Shown piece by piece: positions 8,721 through 16,497 of a DNA stretch of 29,537 bases (positions are counted from its first letter, which is position 1; every line of letters begins with the position of its first letter). The notes beneath the pieces are model-generated. The model worked only from the letters and a program-made list of their open reading frames with translations, was not told where the DNA came from and did not search any database. The stretch is from positions 1-29,537 of the IMG/VR virus record IMGVR_UViG_3300009164_000254, one strand, 5' to 3'. The stretch comes from a virus. The position numbers and the translations under genes are program-made.

Positions 8721-9076
8721 CACAATTAAACGGATTTGTAGAAAAAGGTTGGGGACACGAATTAATTTGGGCCACTAATGACAAGTATTGCGGTAAACTT
8801 TTAAAGTTTAATAAAGATGCTAGGTTCAGTATGCACTTCCATGCTGAGAAGGACGAGTCTTGGTACATACTAGATGGAAGATTCCTTATCAAATTTATTG
8901 AAACTAAAGATGCTAGTTTACATGAAGTAGAGCTTAAAGCCGGTGAGGTATGGCGCAATCGCCCACTTCAACCTCATCAAGTTATCTGTCTAGAAGAAGG
9001 CACTATCATCGAAGTTAGTACTCCTGACTCTGTAGAAGACAACTATCGTGTGGGCAGAGGCGACAGTCAAAAATGA
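8717..9076 (+). CDS. single-domain cupin (sugar-isomerase type)
   Basis: This is a 119-residue protein. Cupin motif 1 is complete: H40, H42, E47 and G54 in the H-x-H-x4-E-x6-G arrangement. Motif 2 supplies H87 in RPLQPHQV. The overall look (VEKGWGHELIW at the start) resembles the mannose-6-phosphate isomerase/guanylyltransferase C-terminal cupin. It directly precedes three ADP-heptose genes with a 4-nt overlap, so a sugar-phosphate substrate is likely, though no specific reaction can be claimed. Confidence 0.8.
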   Translation: MTQLNGFVEKGWGHELIWATNDKYCGKLLKFNKDARFSMHFHAEKDESWYILDGRFLIKFIETKDASLHEVELKAGEVWRNRPLQPHQVICLEEGTIIEVSTPDSVEDNYRVGRGDSQK

Positions 9077-9855
9077 AAATACTAATAACTGGCTATAAAG
9101 GATTTATCGGTCAGAATATGGTTGATGCTCTTAAAGACGACCACGAGCTATCTTACTTCGAGTGGGGCGACGAACTTCCTAGTTTTGAAGGATTAGATTG
9201 GTGTATTCATCTTGGTGCCATTAGTAGTACCAATGAAAAAAACGTAGAAAAAGTGATGCGTCAAAATTATGATTTTAGTTGCTCAATACTATCGTTGTGT
9301 CAGTGCTACGGAGTAAATTTGCAATACGCTAGTTCGGCAAGTGTATACGGAATGGTATCTTCTTTTTTAGAAGATTCTCCGCCTAGCCCGCAAAGTCCGT
9401 ATGCCTGGAGTAAGTATTTGTTTGACAGACATGTCAAGTCTCAAAAATTTAATAAAATAATTACACAAGGTTTTAGATATTTTAATGTATATGGTCCCCA
9501 CGAAGACCATAAAGATCAATCTAGCCCTCATCATAAATTTACTCAACAGGCAAAGACAACAGGCATAATTAAACTATTTGAAAAATCAGAGAATTACCAA
9601 AGAGATTTTGTTCCTGTAGAAACATTAATTGATATACATAAGAAATTTTTAAATATAAAAGAATCGGGTATATGGAATGTGGGCACTGGATATACTACAT
9701 CTTTTGAATCCGTTGCACGAGCAATCGCTAACAAATATAATGCTAGAGTAGAGTATATCCCCATGCCAGATGATATAAAAAATCAATATCAAAAATATAC
9801 CTGCGCCGATTTAACTAACCTAAATAGAGTATTAAATGAAAACAGTAATGGTTAA
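9073..9855 (+). CDS. ADP-L-glycero-D-manno-heptose 6-epimerase-like SDR enzyme
   Basis: This is a 260-residue short-chain dehydrogenase/epimerase. The NAD(P) motif TGYKGFIG lies at 6-13, with YASSASVYG at 85-93 and the catalytic YxxxK at Y110/K114. HldD-specific blocks are visible: HLGAISST, GFRYFNVYGP, LFEKSENYQRDFV and CADLTNL. HldD converts ADP-D-glycero-D-manno-heptose to the L-form used in LPS inner core. It lacks roughly 50 C-terminal residues relative to the about 310 of bacterial HldD, ending just after the ADLTNL block. It overlaps the next gene by 20 nt. Confidence 0.85.
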   Translation: MKILITGYKGFIGQNMVDALKDDHELSYFEWGDELPSFEGLDWCIHLGAISSTNEKNVEKVMRQNYDFSCSILSLCQCYGVNLQYASSASVYGMVSSFLEDSPPSPQSPYAWSKYLFDRHVKSQKFNKIITQGFRYFNVYGPHEDHKDQSSPHHKFTQQAKTTGIIKLFEKSENYQRDFVPVETLIDIHKKFLNIKESGIWNVGTGYTTSFESVARAIANKYNARVEYIPMPDDIKNQYQKYTCADLTNLNRVLNENSNG

Positions 9856-10237
9856 TGGCACGTTTGATATCTTGCACCCAGGACATGTTGCATTATTAAA
9901 CACCGCACGTAGCTACGGCGATCACCTTATTGTAGCTATTGACACCGATCGCCGTGTTCGAGAACTTAAAGGTGAACAACGTCCTATTAATAATCAAAAC
10001 GATCGCAGAATTATGCTGTCTAATCTTAAAGCAGTGGACATTGTGGAGTTATTTGATAGTAAAGAAGAACTAATTAGACTAATGGAACGATATCAACCAG
10101 ATATCTACGTTAAAGGCAGCGATTGGAAACACGACACAAAATCTACAGCACATCAGTATTGCAAAGAAGTAATTTATTATGACAGAATCGAAGAATACTC
10201 TAGCACACGAATCATTGAAAGTATTATTAATCGGTGA
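9836..10237 (+). CDS. heptose-1-phosphate adenylyltransferase-like protein
   Basis: This is a 133-residue nucleotidyltransferase of the cytidylyltransferase fold. NGTFDILHPGH (7-17) supplies the HxGH motif, and YSSTRII near the C-terminus is the second signature motif. It corresponds to the C-terminal half of bacterial HldE (RfaE2), or to stand-alone HldC, which makes ADP-heptose from heptose 1-phosphate and ATP. The LKGEQRPINNQNDR segment also fits RfaE2. Its context between an HldD-like and an HldA-like gene makes the heptose assignment stronger than glycerol-3-phosphate or FAD-type relatives. Confidence 0.85.
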   Translation: MKTVMVNGTFDILHPGHVALLNTARSYGDHLIVAIDTDRRVRELKGEQRPINNQNDRRIMLSNLKAVDIVELFDSKEELIRLMERYQPDIYVKGSDWKHDTKSTAHQYCKEVIYYDRIEEYSSTRIIESIINR

Positions 10238-10958
10238 TAGTTGCACCGATAGATATAATATTGGTACAGTAGATAGACTAAGCCCTGAGGCACCGGTGCC
10301 TGTAATAAAAGTTGTAGACAGCTATGATTTATCAGGCATGGCAGCCAATGTATACGACAACTTAACTAATTTAAATTGTTGGATAGCGTTTATAACTAAT
10401 AGAGAAAATATTGTTAAGACTCGATATATTGATTCTCGATCAGGGCAACATTTATTAAGAGTAGACGACGAACCTGTAATTGAACCGTGGGACGGCGACA
10501 TAGGAAGCCAACCTTGGGAAACCTACGATGCTGTGGTTATTTCAGATTACAATAAAGGTTTCTTGACATATCAACATATTGAGCAAGTTATACGCAACTT
10601 CCAAGGGCCGGTGTTTATCGACACAAAGAAAACTGATCTTCGAAGATTCCAAGGTGCTTATGTTAAGATTAATAGTTTGGAAAATAGTCTAGCAACATCT
10701 TTACCAGATGATCTAATTGTCACATTGGGCAAACACGGAGCGAGATATAAAAATCAAATCTACCCAGCACCGACAATTGAAGTTTCGGATGTGTGTGGGG
10801 CCGGAGATACTTTCCTATCTTCATTGACTTACCAATATCTATTGACAAAAGATATAGAAAAAGCTATAATGTTTGCTAACATTGCGGCAAGTCTTACAGT
10901 ACAGCACCGCGGTAATTACGCACCAACCTACGACGAGATTAGAATTGCCGGATATTGA
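10179..10958 (+). CDS. heptose-7-phosphate kinase-like PfkB protein
   Basis: This is up to 259 residues from ATG 10179, which overlaps the previous gene by 59 nt; a TTG at 10215 is an alternative start right at the kinase domain. LLIGDSCTDRYNIG followed by RLSPEAPVPV is the signature of the N-terminal kinase half of HldE (RfaE1/HldA). The PfkB motif VCGAGDTF near 205-212 keeps the catalytic Asp. It phosphorylates heptose 7-phosphate. It is shorter than the bacterial kinase domain (about 310), and SGMAANV replaces the usual PGGAANV. In bacteria the two halves are often fused in the opposite order. Confidence 0.82.
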   Translation: MTESKNTLAHESLKVLLIGDSCTDRYNIGTVDRLSPEAPVPVIKVVDSYDLSGMAANVYDNLTNLNCWIAFITNRENIVKTRYIDSRSGQHLLRVDDEPVIEPWDGDIGSQPWETYDAVVISDYNKGFLTYQHIEQVIRNFQGPVFIDTKKTDLRRFQGAYVKINSLENSLATSLPDDLIVTLGKHGARYKNQIYPAPTIEVSDVCGAGDTFLSSLTYQYLLTKDIEKAIMFANIAASLTVQHRGNYAPTYDEIRIAGY

Positions 10959-11514
10959 TTTAGATTTTTTGGATAGAACAAAAGCACTCGATATAATTAA
11001 GAATGTGCCTGCAACTATGGCTGGAGGCAAGCGTCATAACACAGGCGTATATTTTCAAAATATTCCAATTAACCCTCTAACTGGACAGGCTAGCATTGAA
11101 TATAAACAAGCAGAAGATAGAGGATACTTTAAGATTGATTTTTTAAATGTGTCTGCTTATCAAGGTGTTAGAGACGAAGCCCATCTTAATCAGTTAATAA
11201 CTACAGAGCCACTTTGGGATTTATTAGAACAGGATGAATTTACTGGCCTGTTGTTTCATGTTAATGGCCACGGCAGCATTTTACGTCAAATGAAACCTAA
11301 AAGTATATTAGAACTTGCCGCGGTTCTAGCTATGATACGTCCAGCAAAACGACATTTAATTGGCAAAAACTGGACAGAGGTTATGTCAGATGTTTGGGTT
11401 AAGCCCACATCAGATGAATATTTTTTTAAGAAAGCTCATGCGGTAGCCTATGCGCATGTAGTTGTAGTGCAGATGAATTTACTCTGCGAGCAGATTAGTT
11501 ATGAATATTCCTAG
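10945..11514 (+). CDS. miniature DnaE-like (Pol III alpha) protein
   Basis: I place the start at TTG 10945, with a GAG-type ribosome site and a 14-nt overlap with the kinase gene; a longer frame begins at TTG 10873. This gives 189 residues. Four blocks match bacterial DnaE in order: PDIDLDF at the N-terminus (DnaE PDFDIDF, two catalytic Asp), HNTGVYF (HAxGVV), YFKIDFLNV (VKFDFLGL, third catalytic Asp) and FFKKAHAVAYA (FxKSHAxAYA). The gap between the Asp pair and third Asp is about 60 residues, against about 150 in E. coli. The PHP and exonuclease-binding parts are absent. Whether it polymerises DNA is unknown. Confidence 0.7.
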   Translation: MPDIDLDFLDRTKALDIIKNVPATMAGGKRHNTGVYFQNIPINPLTGQASIEYKQAEDRGYFKIDFLNVSAYQGVRDEAHLNQLITTEPLWDLLEQDEFTGLLFHVNGHGSILRQMKPKSILELAAVLAMIRPAKRHLIGKNWTEVMSDVWVKPTSDEYFFKKAHAVAYAHVVVVQMNLLCEQISYEYS

Positions 11515-11878
11515 GATTTCTAACTAACTGTATCGATTTGCGTTTGATACGTTTTTCTGCTATTTCACTTAAATTTACCACTGGTCCAAAAACCAGCTCA
11601 ACATCTTTAGCATTAAAAGTTTTAATTGAGTATTTAAAAACTGACATTTCTTTTTTTAGAAAGATGTTGATAGGGATCTTACGATTACTTTCCCACCACC
11701 AAACTTCTCCCATTTCTAAAAGAATACGTTTTTCGTCATCACTTTTAATTGTTGCTATATCATAGATGCTGGCAATATAATTGTCAAAATTTATAATAAT
11801 TCCCACATACTCTACGTCATTTGATTTTACACAGGACACAAAGGGATGGTTATCTTGAAAGGTATTAGGGATTGACAT
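11495..11878 (-). CDS. small phage protein, unknown
   Basis: This encodes 127 residues from ATG 11878; an in-frame start at 11911 would run into the facing late gene and is less likely. The protein has beta-rich segments (VEYVGIIINFDNYIASIYDI, GEVWWWESNRKIPINIFL) and a basic C-terminus (AEKRIKRKSIQLVRNPR). It resembles a small binding domain, but I recognise no family. It runs convergently into the mini-DnaE-like gene with a 20-nt overlap. I see no clear ribosome site or late box for it. Confidence 0.65.
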   Translation of the reverse strand: MSIPNTFQDNHPFVSCVKSNDVEYVGIIINFDNYIASIYDIATIKSDDEKRILLEMGEVWWWESNRKIPINIFLKKEMSVFKYSIKTFNAKDVELVFGPVVNLSEIAEKRIKRKSIQLVRNPRNIHN

Positions 11879-11882
11879 TATC

Positions 11883-11890
11883 GATAAATA
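11883..11890 (+). promoter_or_regulatory. T4-type late promoter box GATAAATA
   Basis: GATAAATA differs from T4 TATAAATA at one base. It ends 5 nt before the ATG at 11896. In T4 the start site lies about 6 nt past the box, which would fall on that ATG and give a leaderless mRNA. Confidence 0.65.
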
Positions 11891-11895
11891 TAGGT

Positions 11896-12729
11896 ATGCA
11901 AAGTTTACCAATCTATTTATACCAAAATAATCTTGACGTAATATTAGATTTGGATTCTACTCTAAGGGGAGTTAATCAAGTCATGTATCAGCGCGATCTA
12001 AAAATTCAAAAAGGTATTAAAAATAAAGTTAGGGTGCAGTTTAAAAACAGCGACCAAAAACGTATACACATATCAAACACACAGACATTTGTTTTTTCTA
12101 TGTTCGATGCAATTAACCAACGATTGCTTATTGAAAAAAATCTAGAAGTATTAGAAGAAACTACCAGTACACGTGGGTTGGCCTTATTAACATTAAGTGA
12201 GAGCGATACTGCTGATTTGGATCGTAGCAGTTATCAATACACTATAAAAATATTAGATAGTGATGGATCTTACTTGCCTGTTTACTCTAACACCTATTAC
12301 GGTATGGCCGGAACATTGTATCTAAACAATGACACTGTTCCTGTACTACAACCTAGTCAAGAAGTTAGTGTGTTCCAGAAAAGCTACAATGCCCAAACAC
12401 AGTTGTGGGAGCATAAGAGCCGTGCTGTTCAGGCACATCCAGAGTTTAACGGCAATACAGCGTTGCATACTGTGGCAGTCTACCTAACCAACTATCGTGG
12501 AACAATAAGTTTCCAAGCTACCCTAAACAATACTCCAGACTATCTAGACAAGTTTGCCACATTAGAAACTAGAACATACAACGGTTTTACCGGCATTGAC
12601 TATGTTAATTTTAATGGCGTTTACTCTTATGTACAGGTCATGCATGTTCCAAATGTAGCACCTGGCGAATCACAAAACGACAATCCTAATTTCTTCGGTT
12701 CAGTTGACAAATTCCTCTACAGAAGTTAA
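11896..12729 (+). CDS. virion structural-type protein (tail/fibre accessory)
   Basis: This encodes 277 residues from the ATG just after a late promoter box; an in-frame TTG start upstream overlaps the facing gene. The protein is beta-rich with Asn/Thr/Tyr-rich loops. It begins with IYLYQNNLDVILDLDSTL and a basic FKNSDQKRIHIS strand, which looks like a baseplate- or fibre-attachment module. The end (NPNFFGSVDKFLYRS) is short and polar. There is no signal peptide. The late promoter and composition argue for a virion component; the precise part is not recognisable. Confidence 0.65.
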   Translation: MQSLPIYLYQNNLDVILDLDSTLRGVNQVMYQRDLKIQKGIKNKVRVQFKNSDQKRIHISNTQTFVFSMFDAINQRLLIEKNLEVLEETTSTRGLALLTLSESDTADLDRSSYQYTIKILDSDGSYLPVYSNTYYGMAGTLYLNNDTVPVLQPSQEVSVFQKSYNAQTQLWEHKSRAVQAHPEFNGNTALHTVAVYLTNYRGTISFQATLNNTPDYLDKFATLETRTYNGFTGIDYVNFNGVYSYVQVMHVPNVAPGESQNDNPNFFGSVDKFLYRS

Positions 12730-12738
12730 ACTTAGTAG

Positions 12739-13746
12739 ATGAACGAAATACAGACAGCAATACTAGCCCTCTTACCTGCTAATAGAAAAAATACTCCATC
12801 AGGTTGGACTAGTTTTAATGCTGTCTGTTGCCACCATAAGGGTGAGAAACGCGATGATCGCAAGCGTGGCGGCATTATGACCACCGGAGACGGGTTTACC
12901 TATCATTGCTTTAATTGTGGATTCAAAGCTGGATGGACTCCCGGTAAATTATTAAGTGTCAATACCAAACAGTTATTTCGTTGGGTGGGCATGTCAGAAA
13001 GCGATGTAGGAAAACTTGGGCTAGTTGCGCTACGATTGCAAGACGGGCGGGTAGATGTAAAGAAAGCCTTAAACTTTACACTAGAAGAAAAAGAATTGCC
13101 AGAGGGCAGTCTGCCGTTAATGGATTGGCTTGATGCTGAACTAACCGCAGATGAAGAACAAAAATTTGTAGAAGTTGTCGAATATGTACTCAGTAGGGGC
13201 ATGGAACTTGATTGGTATAATTGGATGTGGGCACCCACTGCGGGCTATGCAGATCGTGTCATTATTCCATTCTATCAAGATAGAAAAATCGTAGGTTATA
13301 CTGGTCGTAAGATAACATCAGGCAACCCTAAGTACCTAACGGATAGTCAAAGCGGATACGTATTCAATATTGATAGACAGCAAGACTGGAATAGAAAATA
13401 TGTTATTGTGGTAGAAGGGCAGTTTGATGCCATTGCCATAGACGGGGTTGCTATCATGACCAATGAAGCCAACGATACTCAAATTGCAAGGATCAACGCC
13501 CTCGGCAAAGATGTTATTATGGTCCCAGATAGAGACAATCCAGGAAGCAAGATGATTAAATCAGCACTGGCAAACAAATGGGCTGTTAGCATGCCACCTT
13601 GGGGTGACAACATTAAAGATGTAGCAGATGCAGTCAGGCAATATGGTCGATTGTATACCTTATTCACAATCCTGCACTATCAAGAAACAAACGAGATAAA
13701 AATACAACTACTTAAGAAAAAACTAGAAAAGATGCCACATGAATAA
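12739..13746 (+). CDS. 61: gp61-like DNA primase
   Basis: This is a 335-residue DnaG-type primase with the size of T4 gp61 (342). An N-terminal zinc-binding module uses a CCHH cluster (30-33) and CFNC (57-60). The TOPRIM domain has VVEGQFDA (224-231) and the acidic PDRD (263-266). gp61 makes the primers for lagging-strand synthesis and binds the gp41 helicase as the primosome. It overlaps the gp41 gene by 8 nt, so the two partners are co-translated. Confidence 0.92.
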   Translation: MNEIQTAILALLPANRKNTPSGWTSFNAVCCHHKGEKRDDRKRGGIMTTGDGFTYHCFNCGFKAGWTPGKLLSVNTKQLFRWVGMSESDVGKLGLVALRLQDGRVDVKKALNFTLEEKELPEGSLPLMDWLDAELTADEEQKFVEVVEYVLSRGMELDWYNWMWAPTAGYADRVIIPFYQDRKIVGYTGRKITSGNPKYLTDSQSGYVFNIDRQQDWNRKYVIVVEGQFDAIAIDGVAIMTNEANDTQIARINALGKDVIMVPDRDNPGSKMIKSALANKWAVSMPPWGDNIKDVADAVRQYGRLYTLFTILHYQETNEIKIQLLKKKLEKMPHE

Positions 13747-15211
13747 ACCAAATTACGACTACGAAGTTCAAAAACTATACATAGAAATGTTTTTGTCAGA
13801 TGCTGAGACATTTATTCGATGTCAAAACATTTTTGATCATGAAAACTTTGATCAAAGATTACAAACAGCCGCAGAGTTTATAACCAATTATGTAGACGAA
13901 TATAAGGTCATGCCCGAGGGACAGATTGTCAATGCTTCCTGTCGCACTGACTTTAACCCGGCACCCCTGCCTAAAGAGAACTACGATTGGCTCATGAATG
14001 AGTTTGAAAATTTTAGTAGACACAAAGGACTTGAGCGTGCTATTTTATCTAGTGCTGACTTGTTAGAAAAGGGAGACTACGGTCCAGTTGAAAAGCTGAT
14101 CAAGGATGCTATCCAGATCAGTTTAAACAAAGATATGGGTACAGATTACTTTGAAGATCCTAGAGCTCGACTAACCGCACTCAAAGATGGCAATGGTCAG
14201 ATTAGTACAGGATGGCCTAGTATTGATAAGAAACTTTATGGCGGATTTAATCGCGGTGAGTTGAATATCTTTTGTGCAGGTTCGGGTGGCGGTAAGTCAT
14301 TGTTCTTAGCCAACATGGGCGTAAACTGGGCACAGCAAGGACTTAATGTATTGTATCTAACTTTTGAACTTTCAGAGGGTTTGGTTAGTATGCGTTTAGA
14401 TTCTATGATGACAGGAATTACAACTCGTGAAATTTTTAGAAACATTGATGAAGTAGAATTAAAAGTCAAAATGTTGGGCAAGAAGGCAGGAAACCTACAA
14501 GTTAAGTATATGCCCTCAGGAAAAAATTGCAACGATATTCGAGCCTATTTAAAGGAATATCAGGTCAAAAAAGGCGTAAAACCAGACGTTATTTTAATAG
14601 ATTACCTCGATTTAATGATGCCTTTGTCAGTGAAGGTATCGCCCAGCGATTTGTTTGTTAAAGACAAATATGTATCAGAAGAGATTAGAAATTTGGCTAT
14701 GGAAACACAATGTATAACTGTGACAGCGTCACAATTAAACCGTTCAGCAGTCGAAGAAATTGAGTTTGATCACAGCCATATTTCGGGCGGATTATCAAAG
14801 ATTATGACAGCAGATAATGTCATTGGTATCTTTACTAGCCGTGCTATGAAGGAACGTGGTCGTTATCAAATCCAGTTTATGAAGACACGTTCAAGTAGTG
14901 GTGTTGGACAAAAAGTTGATCTAGAATTTAATGTAGATACTCTGCGTATTACAGATCTAGGTGAGGAAGAACAAGAAAGCAGTTTGGGTCAACAGCGCAG
15001 TCAGAACGGAGGTGGTTCAATTTACCAAGGGTTAAAAAGGACCAGCAGTGTGACTAGCACAGAAGAGACAGCAACAACTAGCACTACCTGGGAAAGAGCT
15101 AATCCTAAAGAAGGGTTTGATTTATCCAAGACAAAGACTAAAGCAGGCTCTGGGCCAATGATTCGCAATATGATGTCTACTATTGCTAACCTAAATCCTG
15201 AAAAAGATTAA
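13739..15211 (+). CDS. 41: gp41-like replicative DNA helicase (DnaB type)
   Basis: This is a 490-residue protein; T4 gp41 has 475. The N-terminal half is a helical DnaB-type domain. The motor domain has Walker A GSGGGKS (181-187) and Walker B VILIDYLDL (284-292), followed by an ITVTASQLNR segment and a GGLSKIMTADNVIGI stretch. It unwinds DNA 5' to 3' on the lagging strand. The C-terminal 90 residues are Ser/Thr/Gln-rich and look disordered, perhaps for contacts with gp61 or gp59-type loaders. The stop overlaps that of the convergent YqgE-like gene (TTAA). Confidence 0.93.
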   Translation: MNKPNYDYEVQKLYIEMFLSDAETFIRCQNIFDHENFDQRLQTAAEFITNYVDEYKVMPEGQIVNASCRTDFNPAPLPKENYDWLMNEFENFSRHKGLERAILSSADLLEKGDYGPVEKLIKDAIQISLNKDMGTDYFEDPRARLTALKDGNGQISTGWPSIDKKLYGGFNRGELNIFCAGSGGGKSLFLANMGVNWAQQGLNVLYLTFELSEGLVSMRLDSMMTGITTREIFRNIDEVELKVKMLGKKAGNLQVKYMPSGKNCNDIRAYLKEYQVKKGVKPDVILIDYLDLMMPLSVKVSPSDLFVKDKYVSEEIRNLAMETQCITVTASQLNRSAVEEIEFDHSHISGGLSKIMTADNVIGIFTSRAMKERGRYQIQFMKTRSSSGVGQKVDLEFNVDTLRITDLGEEEQESSLGQQRSQNGGGSIYQGLKRTSSVTSTEETATTSTTWERANPKEGFDLSKTKTKAGSGPMIRNMMSTIANLNPEKD

Positions 15212-15765
15212 AACCAATTGTTGACCTGTATTCGGGCACTGTGTTCCAGTACCGAATACCATTGGGTATCTTCCTCTTCGTCGAATACGTTTTCTATTGT
15301 CGACGGAGCAATTTCCCAACGATGCATAATATCTTTGGGTTTCTTGACGGATAGTTGTTTCTCTAGTATGCCGCCTTCCCACATCCAAATACCTGCGCAG
15401 GCTCTAAAATAGCCAGGTCCTTCACCGTTGCTGATAGCACTGAGTATGGAAATATCGTTAGTCACACCAATTTCTTTGTTGATCTTAATTGTACTCATAC
15501 CCTGCCAATCTAAGCTGTGTACCACATGTACTTTACCGGTGGCTACATTCCCCCCGTGATACATAGGATCGGCCCCTTCGTACCACATGCCTACGCCATG
15601 GGCAACATCTGATAGATCTATCTCTTTCATGCGATGATTGATCTGCACACCTACAGACATTTGATCAGTGTGACTTAATAATAGTATAACTCCGCCATAT
15701 AAGCTATCTCTGGGGTTTTTAGGGTTTGCTACCAGCAGTTGCCCTTGGTATTTCTTTTGTCTCAT
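15208..15765 (-). CDS. YqgE/AlgH family protein
   Basis: This is a 185-residue protein, the usual size of the YqgE/AlgH (UPF0301) family. GQLLVANPKNPRDSLYGGVILLLSH and SVGVQIN at the N-terminus, HGGNVATGKVHVVHS in the middle, and FRACAGIWMWEGGILEKQL near the C-terminus match the family's GxLLxAxP, GGP/VLHS and GYxxWxxGQLExE blocks in order. The biochemical role of the family is unsettled. A late box (ATTAAATA) stands 6 nt before its ATG, back to back with that of the nucleotidyltransferase gene. Late expression suggests a virion or assembly role, which is inference. Confidence 0.8.
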   Translation of the reverse strand: MRQKKYQGQLLVANPKNPRDSLYGGVILLLSHTDQMSVGVQINHRMKEIDLSDVAHGVGMWYEGADPMYHGGNVATGKVHVVHSLDWQGMSTIKINKEIGVTNDISILSAISNGEGPGYFRACAGIWMWEGGILEKQLSVKKPKDIMHRWEIAPSTIENVFDEEEDTQWYSVLEHSARIQVNNWF

Positions 15766-15771
15766 ATAAGC

Positions 15772-15779
15772 TATTTAAT
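15772..15779 (-). promoter_or_regulatory. late promoter box ATTAAATA
   Basis: On the minus strand, ATTAAATA ends 6 nt before the ATG at 15765. It matches TATAAATA at six of eight positions, all five of the last (AAATA with preceding T) being kept. Only 2 bp separate it from the plus-strand late box at 15782. Confidence 0.5.
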
Positions 15780-15781
15780 AC

Positions 15782-15789
15782 GATAAATA
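15782..15789 (+). promoter_or_regulatory. T4-type late promoter box GATAAATA
   Basis: The same GATAAATA octamer as at 11883 ends 6 nt before the ATG at 15796. The predicted start site is at or one base before the A of the ATG. Confidence 0.65.
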
Positions 15790-15795
15790 TTTAAT

Positions 15796-16497
15796 ATGAA
15801 CTTTTTGGAATTTGCTCAACCCGTCGAACAACACAATCGACTTAATCCTAAACTGTGGGACAACCACCAACTGCGCCCTGAAGTTAGTCTAGCTCTAGTA
15901 CGCATTGCCCGCGACTTTAAAGAGTTTATCGAGGTGCCGTTTAAAGTTGTAGACATACAAATCACCGGCGGTAATGCTAACTTTACCTATACTGATCATT
16001 CGGACATAGATCTACACCTAATCGCTGACTTTGATTCAGTGAGCTGTGATCGTGAGGCCGCAGAGTTATTCGACAGCAAACGATTATTGTATAAACGCGA
16101 ATATCACGTCGATGTCCGCGGGATTCCTGTAGAAGTTTATGTAGAAAATAGCCGACACCCTGCCGTCAGTGCAGGCGCATACAGTTTACTCAAAGATGCG
16201 TGGGTTCGTCAACCCAATGCCGATGTTCCGGACTACGATCGAGAACAAGTAGAAAAATGGGTAGATATATGGCATAAGGTTATCAAAACGGCCACAAAGA
16301 CTGGCGATCTTAGTGCTTGCCGTACCGCCCTAAAAATGCTACGTCACTATCGGAAATTAGGTTTAAAGACCGAACATGGCGAATTTAGTATACCAAATCT
16401 AGTTTACAAGAGTCTACGCAATGATGAAACTATCAAGGGAATACAGACCTTAATAGATCAACTTCATAGTCAAGATCTTAGTTTAAATCAAGGATAA
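15796..16497 (+). CDS. nucleotidyltransferase-fold protein
   Basis: This is a 233-residue protein. ITGGNANFTYTDHSDIDLHL (56-75) fits the Pol-beta/MNT-type nucleotidyltransferase signature, G-G/S followed by D-x-D (D70, D72). A third acidic residue could come from VEVYVE (112-117). The C-terminal half is helical and basic (ALKMLRHYRKLGLKT). The substrate is unknown; related folds modify tRNA, proteins or antibiotics. It has a late box directly upstream with no room for a normal leader. It runs into the convergent GNAT-like gene with a 10-nt overlap. Confidence 0.7.
   Translation: MNFLEFAQPVEQHNRLNPKLWDNHQLRPEVSLALVRIARDFKEFIEVPFKVVDIQITGGNANFTYTDHSDIDLHLIADFDSVSCDREAAELFDSKRLLYKREYHVDVRGIPVEVYVENSRHPAVSAGAYSLLKDAWVRQPNADVPDYDREQVEKWVDIWHKVIKTATKTGDLSACRTALKMLRHYRKLGLKTEHGEFSIPNLVYKSLRNDETIKGIQTLIDQLHSQDLSLNQG

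Noticed and set aside
10873-10945. N-terminal extension of the DnaE-like protein from TTG 10873
   Set aside because: The 24 extra residues overlap the kinase gene deeply, carry no DnaE similarity, and the TTG at 10945 has a better ribosome site and typical short overlap.
9836-10958. A frameshifted, formerly fused HldE gene
   Set aside because: Each domain is complete with its own start, and domain order (adenylyltransferase then kinase) is opposite to fused HldE; no slippery site was seen at the overlap.
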